In this document: positions 1 through 6,327 of the stretch, one piece after another
Layout of the letters: each line of letters begins with the position of its first letter
Numbering within the stretch: position 1 is the stretch's first letter
From: Deferribacteraceae bacterium
Lineage (GTDB): Bacteria > Chrysiogenota > Deferribacteres > Deferribacterales > JAISNW01
Direction: 5' to 3'
DNA length: 9,215 nucleotides
Assembly (NCBI GenBank): GCA_031276055.1
Contig: JAISNW010000238.1
Coordinates: 1 to 9,215, forward strand
Made by a program: the position numbers and the translations under genes
Notes under the pieces: model-generated
Databases searched by the model: none
The model's input: only the letters and a program-made list of their open reading frames with translations
What the model was told of the DNA's origin: nothing

Positions 1-1
1 C

Positions 2-367
2 GCAGCTAGGCTGCACCTCTCTTCGCTCAATATTATCCTTGATAGAGGGATACCCGCCGAAGAATTAAAAAAGCTGGAGGAGAGGTTCAAGCTCTTTGCC
101 CCTTATCAGCAAGACTTCCACCGCCTCCGCACGCGCACGGACGGAAACCGCATATTTGCCGATGTTCATGTTACCCTATGCCGCACAATCTCTCTGCTGG
201 AGGCGCATACTATAGTAGATATGATTGAAGACGCCCTCTGTAAAGGCAGGAATGTAGACCTATTGGTGCACCCTGAACCGTGCGAAGGCGACTGTAAAGA
301 GAGGTGTAAACGCAAGGCGGTATTGGAATTCTTAAAAAATAGAGAGTATATGGAGACGACTAACTAG
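2..367 (+). CDS. Cation diffusion facilitator (CDF) metal transporter, C-terminal part (5' end outside window)
   Basis: Only the last 121 residues are present; the membrane-spanning part lies upstream of the window. The visible part matches the cytoplasmic dimerisation domain of CDF cation/proton antiporters (FieF/ZitB-like). There is a helix with LDRGIPAEELKKLEE (fragment residues 13-27), then HRLRTRTDGNRIFADVHV (40-57), SLLEAHTIVDMIEDAL (64-79) and VDLLVHPEPC (85-94), which is the family's alpha-beta-beta-alpha-beta order. The family exports Zn, Fe, Mn, Co or Cd from the cytoplasm; the metal cannot be told because the transmembrane site is missing. After the final strand comes a cysteine-bearing tail with C94, C98 and C102 (C-X3-C-X3-C) plus H90, which could bind metal (inference). 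The stop TAG at 365-367 shares a base with the GTG start of the MscS gene, suggesting co-transcription and coupled translation. Confidence 0.88.
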   Translation, partial: AARLHLSSLNIILDRGIPAEELKKLEERFKLFAPYQQDFHRLRTRTDGNRIFADVHVTLCRTISLLEAHTIVDMIEDALCKGRNVDLLVHPEPCEGDCKERCKRKAVLEFLKNREYMETTN

Positions 368-1392
368 TGGATTATATTATTTTCGGCAACAGTGTGGAGC
401 ACTATCTGAAAGGGATCGGAATCTTTATCGCTATGGCGCTGGGGATATACTTTTTGCTTAAACTTTTGAGCTTCATCCTCTCTAAACTTTTTAAGCGCTC
501 TAAGCATGACGCCCTCTTGCTCTTAATGAAGCTAGATAAATACCTCTCCCCAGTTTTACAGTATTTTCCAATATACTACCTCACTATCTATTTCAATATG
601 CATGATAAACTCAGGCTTGTTATATCTTCTCTATGGTTTGCTGTTCTAACCTTTGCTGCGGTAAGGTTTTTGTCAGAGGTTGTTAAACTTGCAATAACAA
701 ACTATGTAACAAGAAAATTTTCTGTCCGCCCCACCCTGATAAACGCGTCTATAAAGTTGGCTATCGGGTTATTATATCTATTCGGCCTTCTATTCATCCT
801 TGCAAATATAGGTTTCAATATAACTACTCTGATCACAGGGTTAGGTGTAGGCGGGATGGCTATCGCCCTTGCATCCCAGACCATCTTAGGCGATCTGTTC
901 AACTACTTCACCATCCTTATCGATAGACCTTTTGAAATCGGCGATACTATAAAGCATGGGGATGTCTATGGAGAGGTGGTTGGGATCGGGATAAAAGGGA
1001 TTCGCATAAAAAGCTCTTCGGGCGAGTTGGTAATCGTTTCAAATACAGAGATCATAAAAGGGGCTCTAAGGAACTTTCAGGCGATGAGCAAGCGGCGGGT
1101 TCAGGCAACTCTAGGGGTGCTGTATTCCACCTCTGCACAAAAGATGGAAGAGATTCCTGGTATATTAAAAGATATAGTAGACAATATAGAGGGGGTGAGT
1201 TTTGGCAGCGCCCACTTTCGAGAATTTGGGGGCTTTTCGCTTAATTTTGAGTTTACATACTATGTAAATTCCAATAGCTACGCCGTCTATACCAAACTAC
1301 AGCACCTAGTAAATATGGAGATTTTAAGGCGGTTTGAAAAAGAAGGGATTGTATTTGCCTACCCGACGCAGAGTGTATATGTTCACCACTAG
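367..1392 (+). CDS. MscS-family small mechanosensitive ion channel
   Basis: This 341-residue inner-membrane protein should open under membrane tension and release solutes during hypo-osmotic shock. Hydrophobic segments lie near residues 12-38, 60-77, 85-109 and 125-148. The pore helix follows (about 152-180) with the Gly/Ala-rich GLGVGGMAIALASQ at 158-171. Next comes the beta domain with DRPFEIGDTI (186-195) and GEVVGIGIKGIRIK (202-215), then VSNTEIIKGALRNF (224-237), and an alpha/beta C-terminal domain ending in FAYPTQSVYV (330-339); all are typical MscS landmarks. With four predicted helices before the pore helix it is a little larger than E. coli MscS (286 aa). The start is GTG, overlapping the upstream stop by one base; a GGAG at 352-355 is a rather distant ribosome-binding site, so translation may depend on coupling. 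The ClC gene follows after 11 bases. Family assignment is firm; conductance and ion preference cannot be inferred. Confidence 0.95.
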   Translation: MDYIIFGNSVEHYLKGIGIFIAMALGIYFLLKLLSFILSKLFKRSKHDALLLLMKLDKYLSPVLQYFPIYYLTIYFNMHDKLRLVISSLWFAVLTFAAVRFLSEVVKLAITNYVTRKFSVRPTLINASIKLAIGLLYLFGLLFILANIGFNITTLITGLGVGGMAIALASQTILGDLFNYFTILIDRPFEIGDTIKHGDVYGEVVGIGIKGIRIKSSSGELVIVSNTEIIKGALRNFQAMSKRRVQATLGVLYSTSAQKMEEIPGILKDIVDNIEGVSFGSAHFREFGGFSLNFEFTYYVNSNSYAVYTKLQHLVNMEILRRFEKEGIVFAYPTQSVYVHH

Positions 1393-1403
1393 AGCGGTAA
1401 AAA

Positions 1404-3152
1404 GTGAATAGTTTAAGATGGGCGGCTTTACAATATAAAAATTTAACTCTAAGGTATCAGAACCTATATCTTGTCGGAGTAGCTGTTATTATCGGGATAG
1501 CCGCCGCTTTGGGCAATATCGCCTTTAGAACTTCTATTCAGGTAATCCAGATATTTTTTTACGATACAGGCGAAGAGGTGGTGCTGCACGCGCTGCAAAA
1601 CACCCCTGTGTATAAAATTCTCCTTATCCCCGCTTTCGGCGGCCTCATAGTCGGGCTTATTCAACACTTTCACAAATCTGAAGGGCACGGCGTCTCTATG
1701 GTTATAAAGGCGATTATCACTAAAAAGCGGATATCGCCGCTTGTGGCTTTCTTTACCACCCTAACCTCATCGATCACATTAGGAAGTGCGGGTTCTGCTG
1801 GGAGGGAGGGACCTATTGTGCAGATTGGGGCGGCTCTCGGCTCGTGGATAGCTACCCTTTTCAGATTTCCCGCAGGGAAGATCCGCTTTGCTATAGCTTC
1901 AGGAGCTGGAGGCGGGATCGCCGCTACATTCAATACCCCTCTAGCTGGGGCGATGTTCACGGCAGAAGCTCTTTTAGGGAGGTTTGATTTCAAGGTTTTT
2001 GCGCCCGTGGTTATATCTTGCGTTACCGCTACAGTTGTCAGCCGCGCTTATTTTGGCAATCATGTTACCTTTATTGCGCCTGAATATCTTTTTGCCAACT
2101 GGTATGAACTCTTTCTATATGCGCTCTTAGGGCTCTTTGTTGGGGTGTTTGGGGCGGCGTTCTTAAAAGTATTCTTTTTTACAACGAAACTATTCAAGGC
2201 TATCCGCATCCCTACCTTTATAAAGCCAGCCATCGGCGGGCTTATTGTAGGGGGGATCGGCGTCTTCTGCCGCAATATTATGGGTGTAGGCTACGGAACT
2301 ATTATGGAGATTCTCAACCTGCAGCTCACGGGCTACTTCCTTATACTATTATTAGGGTTAAAGATAGCCGCTACCTCATTAACGCTGGGAAGCGGCGGCT
2401 CCGGCGGGCTTTTCGTTCCGTCTTTATTTGTGGGTGCGGCGCTTGGAGGCTTTGGCGGTTTCTTATTCTCCCTTATCTTTGTAAATGCGGGGATAAATTC
2501 AGCGAGCTACGCATTGGTGGGGATGGGGGCTATGCTTGCAGCCACCATGCGGATACCGATCACAAGCATATTGATGATATTTGAAATTACTCAAAGCTAT
2601 CAAGTTGTTTTACCTATAATGGCAACAACTATTATTGCGCATGTGGCATCCTCTTGGCTGGAAAAAGATTCTTTTATAAGCCGCCCTCTAGCTGAGGAGG
2701 GGATGAACATTGAATACGAGAACGATCTAGCTATTTTGGAGAATACCGCTGTTCACGATATGATGTTGAAAGAGGCTATGACATTTAGAGAAGATACCCC
2801 TCTTCTAAAGATGGTGGAAGACATCCGCCGCCACCCCCACCAATTTTTCCCTGTGCTCAACGAAAAAGGGATATTGATAAGCTCTATCACCCTAAAAGAT
2901 CTGCGGGAGGCGTTATTTGACCCTAATATAGACAACAAAAAACTCACTGCCAAAGATTTTTGCCGTCAAGCATCCCTCTTTATCTCCCCTGACAGCTCTT
3001 TAGCAGAGGCGTTGGCAGTTTTTGGAATGAATGAGGCGGGTGATCTGCCTGTAGCGTCTAAAACCGCAGATGGACCGTTATATGTAGGCTTATTGCGAAG
3101 ATCGGATATATTGAGGGCATATAAGCCTCATAACCACGTTAATAATAGATAG
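1404..3152 (+). CDS. ClC-family chloride channel/transporter with two C-terminal CBS domains
   Basis: This 582-residue membrane protein has a ClC core (about 20-420) and a cytoplasmic CBS pair (about 448-575). ClC motifs are in order: GHGVS (94-98) at the GSGIP selectivity loop, GSAGREGP (130-137) with external gating glutamate E135, FNTPLAGAMF (176-185), GSGGSGGLFVPS (329-340) and Y399, equivalent to the E. coli Tyr445 anion ligand. By alignment from memory to E. coli ClcA, the internal proton glutamate E203 corresponds to A189, while the preceding E188 is kept; H95 replaces the selectivity-loop serine and S98 its proline. It may be a Cl-/H+ exchanger with altered proton access, or a channel; sequence alone does not decide. 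The CBS pair probably binds adenine nucleotides (family knowledge). The start is GTG with only a weak purine stretch upstream, and no better in-frame start is nearby. The last 14 bases overlap the convergent gene on the opposite strand. With the upstream CDF and MscS genes it looks like an ion-homeostasis operon. Confidence 0.95.
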   Translation: MNSLRWAALQYKNLTLRYQNLYLVGVAVIIGIAAALGNIAFRTSIQVIQIFFYDTGEEVVLHALQNTPVYKILLIPAFGGLIVGLIQHFHKSEGHGVSMVIKAIITKKRISPLVAFFTTLTSSITLGSAGSAGREGPIVQIGAALGSWIATLFRFPAGKIRFAIASGAGGGIAATFNTPLAGAMFTAEALLGRFDFKVFAPVVISCVTATVVSRAYFGNHVTFIAPEYLFANWYELFLYALLGLFVGVFGAAFLKVFFFTTKLFKAIRIPTFIKPAIGGLIVGGIGVFCRNIMGVGYGTIMEILNLQLTGYFLILLLGLKIAATSLTLGSGGSGGLFVPSLFVGAALGGFGGFLFSLIFVNAGINSASYALVGMGAMLAATMRIPITSILMIFEITQSYQVVLPIMATTIIAHVASSWLEKDSFISRPLAEEGMNIEYENDLAILENTAVHDMMLKEAMTFREDTPLLKMVEDIRRHPHQFFPVLNEKGILISSITLKDLREALFDPNIDNKKLTAKDFCRQASLFISPDSSLAEALAVFGMNEAGDLPVASKTADGPLYVGLLRRSDILRAYKPHNHVNNR

Positions 3153-4146
3153 AGAGGTTTAGCCCTGCACCCACGCGTATATCGCCGTCATTCTTATAAG
3201 CCGCCCCTTCAGCTTTTGATTGCAAAAGGTTGGAGTTCATAAAGTTGGAAACGATGTATATATTCAAGGCGATGCTCTCTGAAAAGTTATACTGGTAAGC
3301 TGCTGAAAGCCCAAAATCTGTGTAAAGGTATATTCGTGAGTTCTGAAGGTCTTTATTGCTATGTCCGTGGCTCTCCAAAAGCTCTCTAAAGCCGAAACCT
3401 AGAGATATATCTGTGCCTAAGGCGAACCCCTTAAAAAATAGAGGTTTTACAATTTTATAAAAGACGCCTGCGTATCTATCGCGCTCTGTAAATATCCAAT
3501 GATAATCCGCATCATCAGGGAAAGAGATATACCTTGGACGGGTATTTTGGGCGTAGAAGACGCCGAAACGCGATCTGCTTATAGGGGCATCGCCTTTTAC
3601 AACGGGGGTATTCACCCCTATATAAAAACGTTCTGAATAGCTTGTAAGGCAGATAATATCCCCTTTTTCAAATACAAAGCCTCCCTTTGCGCCGATCTTT
3701 GCATTAACCTTAGATGAAAAACGAAAAATATTAAACTCTGCTCCAAAGTATATAGGGGTGTTATGCCCCAAAAATGAGAAAGTAAAGGGCGTTTTAAGCT
3801 CTAATGCGGCAACAGAAGAGATATCTTCTTTTTTGCCGTAGGCAACGCTCCCATTTGGAATAGAGATATACGGCGTTGAAACAATCTTTAAGGTTGAAAA
3901 GATGGTTCTTCTCTCGGAGTTTGAAATATCAGGAGAGAAAACTTCAATACTCCAGAATGGCGTTTCTACAGTTCTGCGGTGAATATCGGCGAAACCCCCT
4001 GGTGTGGTATAGCTATAACCTCCGCCCGCCGTCACACTGAAATAATCTACACTGTTGTGCTCCGCCTCGCTGAATAAAGGCGCCCCCATAACCCGCACAG
4101 CGGAGAGGATAATGAATAGGGCAATGAAGGCGGATAACCTACTCAT
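3139..4146 (-). CDS. Exported protein of unknown function, probable outer-membrane beta-barrel
   Basis: I do not recognise this 335-residue protein. It begins with a signal-peptide-like segment (MSRLSAFIALFIILSAVRVMGA, likely cleavage near residue 22, not a lipobox). The mature part is rich in alternating aromatic/polar stretches that look like amphipathic beta strands, for example DYFSVTAGGGYSY (34-46), IYFGAEFNIFRFSS (132-145), RYAGVFYKIV (224-233), IYLYTDFGLSAAYQY (272-286) and VGAGLNLSIYY (325-335). The chain ends in Tyr, as many BAM-assembled outer-membrane barrels end in an aromatic residue. There is a single cysteine (C166), no obvious repeats and no catalytic motif. The ATG is preceded directly by an in-frame TGA and has no good Shine-Dalgarno. 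It lies 42 bases after the cpoB-like gene on the same strand with no terminator between, so it is probably the third gene of the cheV operon. Its 3' end overlaps the ClC gene by 14 bases. Barrel topology is inferred from composition and could also be a periplasmic beta-rich protein. Confidence 0.75.
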   Translation of the reverse strand: MSRLSAFIALFIILSAVRVMGAPLFSEAEHNSVDYFSVTAGGGYSYTTPGGFADIHRRTVETPFWSIEVFSPDISNSERRTIFSTLKIVSTPYISIPNGSVAYGKKEDISSVAALELKTPFTFSFLGHNTPIYFGAEFNIFRFSSKVNAKIGAKGGFVFEKGDIICLTSYSERFYIGVNTPVVKGDAPISRSRFGVFYAQNTRPRYISFPDDADYHWIFTERDRYAGVFYKIVKPLFFKGFALGTDISLGFGFRELLESHGHSNKDLQNSRIYLYTDFGLSAAYQYNFSESIALNIYIVSNFMNSNLLQSKAEGAAYKNDGDIRVGAGLNLSIYY

Positions 4147-4188
4147 TCAGAATCTTTTCAGATAATCCGCCCTTTATATAAAAATTTT

Positions 4189-4899
4189 TTACTTCCACTC
4201 GGAGAGCTTTTGTTGAGCTAGTTTTGCCGCATCGCTTGAGCGATACTTGCTTACAAGCTCATTTAGGGAGCTTACAGCCTCGCTCGTGCGCCCCATCTCA
4301 TGTAAAGAGTAGCCAATTTTAAGGAGGGCGTCAGGCGCTTTCGGCTTGTTTGGGTATTTAGATACAACGGTGCGGAACTCATCGATGGCTTTATTGAACT
4401 GCTCAAGAGAGTAATAGTTCTCCCCTATCCAATACTGGGCGTTGTTGGCAAGTTCATCCTCTGGGAATTTGGAGAGGAATTCGGTAAACTTTTCTATACT
4501 TTCAGAATTTTTCCCCTGATTATAAAGCTCTAATGCAAAGGTATAAAGGCTCTCTTTGACAGCTTTAACATCTTCAATAATAACTATCTTAGGGGTAGCC
4601 GGGGCAGGAGAAATTTGAGCTTTAGGGGGCGTCTTCAGCATAGAAACTTCGTTTGATAGGTATGTAATCTGCGTTTCAAGCTCGCTTATCGTCTCTGCAC
4701 TCTGGGAGTTTTCTGCCGCTAATGCATCGGTTTTTAGAGTCAATTCATCCACACTGGTTTTAAGTTCATTGACTGAGGATGATAAAGATGCTATCTCATC
4801 TGACATGGCGCTTAAATTGCGATTGATGCTCTCATTACCGGCGGATGCGCATGCAGTCGCTAGAGCAGAGACTGCAAAGAGCAATAGAACCTTTTTCAT
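4189..4899 (-). CDS. ybgF: CpoB/YbgF-like lipoprotein with coiled coil and TPR repeats
   Basis: The 236-residue protein has a signal peptide with a plausible lipobox ending at C17 (LATAC), so it is probably an envelope lipoprotein. Residues about 24-90 form a heptad-rich coiled coil, followed by a Pro-rich linker (91-104). Three tetratricopeptide repeats follow at roughly 117-150, 154-187 and 191-224, with the family hallmarks ALELYNQGKNSESIEKF, AQYWIGENYYSLEQFNKAIDEF and ALLKIGYSLHEMGRTSEAV. This order (exported coiled coil, linker, TPRs) matches CpoB/YbgF, which in E. coli works with the Tol-Pal complex to coordinate outer-membrane constriction and PBP1B. E. coli CpoB is periplasmic rather than lipidated, so the Cys is a difference. 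No tol or pal gene is in the window; instead it is coupled to cheV by a 4-base ATGA overlap, with the Shine-Dalgarno GAGG at 4905-4908. The exact role in this context is inference; a BamD-like or other TPR lipoprotein is a less likely alternative. Confidence 0.85.
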   Translation of the reverse strand: MKKVLLLFAVSALATACASAGNESINRNLSAMSDEIASLSSSVNELKTSVDELTLKTDALAAENSQSAETISELETQITYLSNEVSMLKTPPKAQISPAPATPKIVIIEDVKAVKESLYTFALELYNQGKNSESIEKFTEFLSKFPEDELANNAQYWIGENYYSLEQFNKAIDEFRTVVSKYPNKPKAPDALLKIGYSLHEMGRTSEAVSSLNELVSKYRSSDAAKLAQQKLSEWK

Positions 4900-5795
4900 A
4901 CTTGCCTCGTTATTAAATATTTGTCTACCATAGAAACTAGAAGGGATAATTCAGGTTTGCCGATAAACTGATTTGCGCCTAATGCAAGCATCTTGCGTTC
5001 ATTCTCTTCGCTTTGCATAGAAGAAAACACTATTATCGGCAGCTTTGCGATAGGGATGGACTCTCTTATCTTGCGTATAACAAAATCGCCGCTTGTAACA
5101 GGCATCTCTAAATCTGTGATCACGATGTGCGGAATCTCGCTCTCTATTGCATTTAAGAGGAGGGCGCCGTTTTCGAAGACTCTAACGGAGTAGCCTGCGC
5201 GGGAGAAGTTTTGCTGGAGCAGCCGCCTTATAACAGGAGAATCTTCAGCTAGAAAGACTTTGAGCCCCATCCTATCTTCTTTGAGCGATAAATCTATGGC
5301 GGAGTTCATAAGTTTGGTCTGCGGGTTTATATCTGCAACGATGCTCTCAAAGTCTAAAAGTTGAATCATCCTATTCTGTATATTTATGACTCCTAGCACA
5401 GATTCCACCATCTTATAATCTGTAATGGTGGAGTAATCTTTAATATCCGCCCAGTTAATTCTATGAATACGCACAACTTCATCTACAAGAAAACCGTTGC
5501 TCATATGGTTGAAGTAGGTGACAATTACTTTGCAGTCTTTATAATCCGCCCTCTTGTTTAATCCTAGCCACGAGGCGAGATCGATGACAGGCACAAGGTT
5601 TTGGCGGATATTTGCTGTGCCTACAACGGCTTCATGGGCGTCAGGCACGTGGATCACCTCAGGAAAACGGATAACCTCCCTAACCTTTGCAACATTGATG
5701 CAAAAGTGAAATGAACGCTCCGCTTTTATAACAAACTCCACTATCTCAAACTCGTTTGTCCCTGATTCTAAAAGTATGCCGTGATCTAGAGCCAT
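4896..5795 (-). CDS. cheV: CheV chemotaxis coupling protein (CheW domain plus response-regulator receiver)
   Basis: The 299-residue protein joins an N-terminal CheW-like domain (about 15-160) to a C-terminal receiver domain (about 177-297), the CheV arrangement. The CheW part has INVAKVREVIRFPEVIHVPDA (33-53) and GTANIRQNLVPVIDL (59-73). The receiver has the acidic pair E184/D185, phospho-acceptor D228 in VITDLEMP, the switch Ser at 258/259 and the conserved lysine K280 in GKPE, so it should be phosphorylatable by CheA. CheV couples chemoreceptors to CheA and helps adaptation at the cytoplasmic receptor array. The ATG has a GGTGGG close upstream (5799-5804). A sigma-54-like promoter at 5848-5863 lies upstream, fitting control with late flagellar/chemotaxis genes. 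The stop overlaps the next gene's start (ATGA). No other che or fla gene is in the window, so this is an orphan cheV locus. Confidence 0.95.
   Translation of the reverse strand: MALDHGILLESGTNEFEIVEFVIKAERSFHFCINVAKVREVIRFPEVIHVPDAHEAVVGTANIRQNLVPVIDLASWLGLNKRADYKDCKVIVTYFNHMSNGFLVDEVVRIHRINWADIKDYSTITDYKMVESVLGVINIQNRMIQLLDFESIVADINPQTKLMNSAIDLSLKEDRMGLKVFLAEDSPVIRRLLQQNFSRAGYSVRVFENGALLLNAIESEIPHIVITDLEMPVTSGDFVIRKIRESIPIAKLPIIVFSSMQSEENERKMLALGANQFIGKPELSLLVSMVDKYLITRQV
4905..4908 (-). promoter_or_regulatory. Ribosome-binding site of the cpoB-like gene inside the end of cheV
   Basis: Read on the minus strand, the last codons of cheV contain GAGG five bases before the ATG at 4899. This supports the short-signal-peptide start and the 4-base ATGA coupling with cheV. 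Confidence 0.6.
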
Positions 5796-5847
5796 ACACC
5801 CACCATATCTGATATCCTAGTGAACACTAACACTTTTTTATAAAAAC

Positions 5848-5863
5848 TGCAACATATTTGCCA
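5848..5863 (-). promoter_or_regulatory. Sigma-54 (RpoN) promoter of the cheV operon
   Basis: On the minus strand the sequence is TGGCAAATATGTTGCA. It matches the sigma-54 consensus TGGCACG-N4-TTGCA at TGGCA and TTGCA, with exactly 10 bases between the invariant GG and GC. The expected transcription start is about 12 bases downstream of the GC element, near 5837, giving a leader of roughly 40 bases to the cheV ATG. Sigma-54 promoters need an enhancer-binding activator, and in many flagellated bacteria they control flagellar and chemotaxis genes. The match was found by eye, but its spacing, strand and position all fit. Confidence 0.72.
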
Positions 5864-5910
5864 TAGTCTTGTTATGCTTGAGATCATTAATTACAGGCAA
5901 TAAATATATA

Positions 5911-5921
5911 GCTTGACAAGC
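5911..5921. repeat. Perfect 11-base palindrome, possible operator or activator site
   Basis: GCTTG-A-CAAGC is an inverted repeat with 5-base arms and a single central base. It covers the -35 box of the rightward sigma-70 promoter and lies about 74-84 bases upstream of the predicted sigma-54 start for cheV, a usual distance for an enhancer-binding activator. It could therefore repress one promoter and activate the other. This role is inference; a chance palindrome of this size is possible. Confidence 0.35.
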
Positions 5922-5941
5922 CCGCTCTCTTTTTTTATCCT
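5913..5941 (+). promoter_or_regulatory. Sigma-70-type promoter for the small membrane protein-recJ-rel operon
   Basis: A perfect -35 hexamer TTGACA (5913-5918) is followed after 17 bases by TATCCT (5936-5941), a four-of-six match to the -10 consensus. Transcription would start near 5948, about 44 bases before the TTG start at 5992. It is the best such pair in the divergent intergenic region. Confidence 0.65.
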
Positions 5942-5978
5942 AGCCTTATATAGTTAAGACTAATTATCTGATGCGGGC

Positions 5979-5984
5979 AAGGAG
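5979..5984 (+). promoter_or_regulatory. Ribosome-binding site that favours the TTG start at 5992
   Basis: AAGGAG sits seven bases before an in-frame TTG at 5992-5994. The upstream in-frame ATG at 5971 has no Shine-Dalgarno and would place this AAGGAG inside the coding region, so the TTG is the more likely start. Confidence 0.7.
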
Positions 5985-5991
5985 TTATTCG

Positions 5992-6327
5992 TTGAAAATA
6001 AACCAAGAGAAGAAAGGGAAGCTCTCTATAAATTTCATATTTACAGGCAAGTTTTTATACATCTGGTATACTCTCTTTGCACTTGTGGTTCTCTCTATGC
6101 TGATAAACCTCTGGATGCTCTCTTCGGTGCAGGAGTTCCGTTTTACCGTTTACACCCCAACAGGGCAGCCTGCAAGCGCTCAGATCGTTTCCAAAGAGGC
6201 TTTAGAAGGGTTGACCAATCCATTGAAAACAGACTTTGTTTTTGAAAAGGGGATTGAGCCCTATAGAACGTGTCTCTTCTTTCAGAATAAATTATGTTGG
6301 AAATTGGTAAGAGGAGAGAGTTCCTAA
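5992..6327 (+). CDS. Small single-pass membrane protein of unknown function
   Basis: I do not recognise this protein, 111 residues from the TTG start (118 if the ATG at 5971 is used). It has a lysine-rich N-terminus (KINQEKKGK), then one strong hydrophobic helix of about 25 residues (FLYIWYTLFALVVLSMLINLWML), then about 65 soluble residues. The positive-inside rule puts the N-terminus in the cytoplasm and the C-terminal domain in the periplasm. That domain has short beta-like strands (EFRFTVYTPTGQPASAQIV) and two cysteines eight positions apart (TCLFFQNKLCW), which could form a disulfide in the periplasm. The topology resembles a small divisome or assembly subunit but no family motif is clear, so no function is proposed. 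It is the first gene behind the sigma-70-type promoter, and its last 34 bases overlap the recJ reading frame, so it probably couples recJ translation. Confidence 0.75.
   Translation: MKINQEKKGKLSINFIFTGKFLYIWYTLFALVVLSMLINLWMLSSVQEFRFTVYTPTGQPASAQIVSKEALEGLTNPLKTDFVFEKGIEPYRTCLFFQNKLCWKLVRGESS

Noticed and set aside
1670..1993. 107-residue open frame on the - strand
   Set aside because: It is antisense to the conserved ClC core, and its Pro/Ala-rich composition is typical of a shadow frame.
4180..4190. AAAAATTTTTT run after the cpoB-like gene as a terminator
   Set aside because: The self-complementary part is only A/T with no GC stem, so it is not a convincing intrinsic terminator; the downstream gene is probably in the same operon.
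4993..5193. 66-residue open frame on the + strand
   Set aside because: It is antisense to the CheV receiver domain, with no promoter or ribosome-binding site support.
5878..5906. Second rightward promoter, TTGAGA-N17-TAAATA
   Set aside because: The -10 match is poor (three of six), and a much better TTGACA-N17-TATCCT pair lies just downstream.
5971..5991. ATG at 5971 as start of the small membrane protein
   Set aside because: It has no Shine-Dalgarno, while AAGGAG at 5979-5984 is ideally spaced for TTG at 5992.
6309..6320. Purine-rich GAGGAGAGAG as a ribosome-binding site for a later recJ start
   Set aside because: No in-frame ATG, GTG or TTG follows at a useful distance before the conserved RecJ N-terminus.
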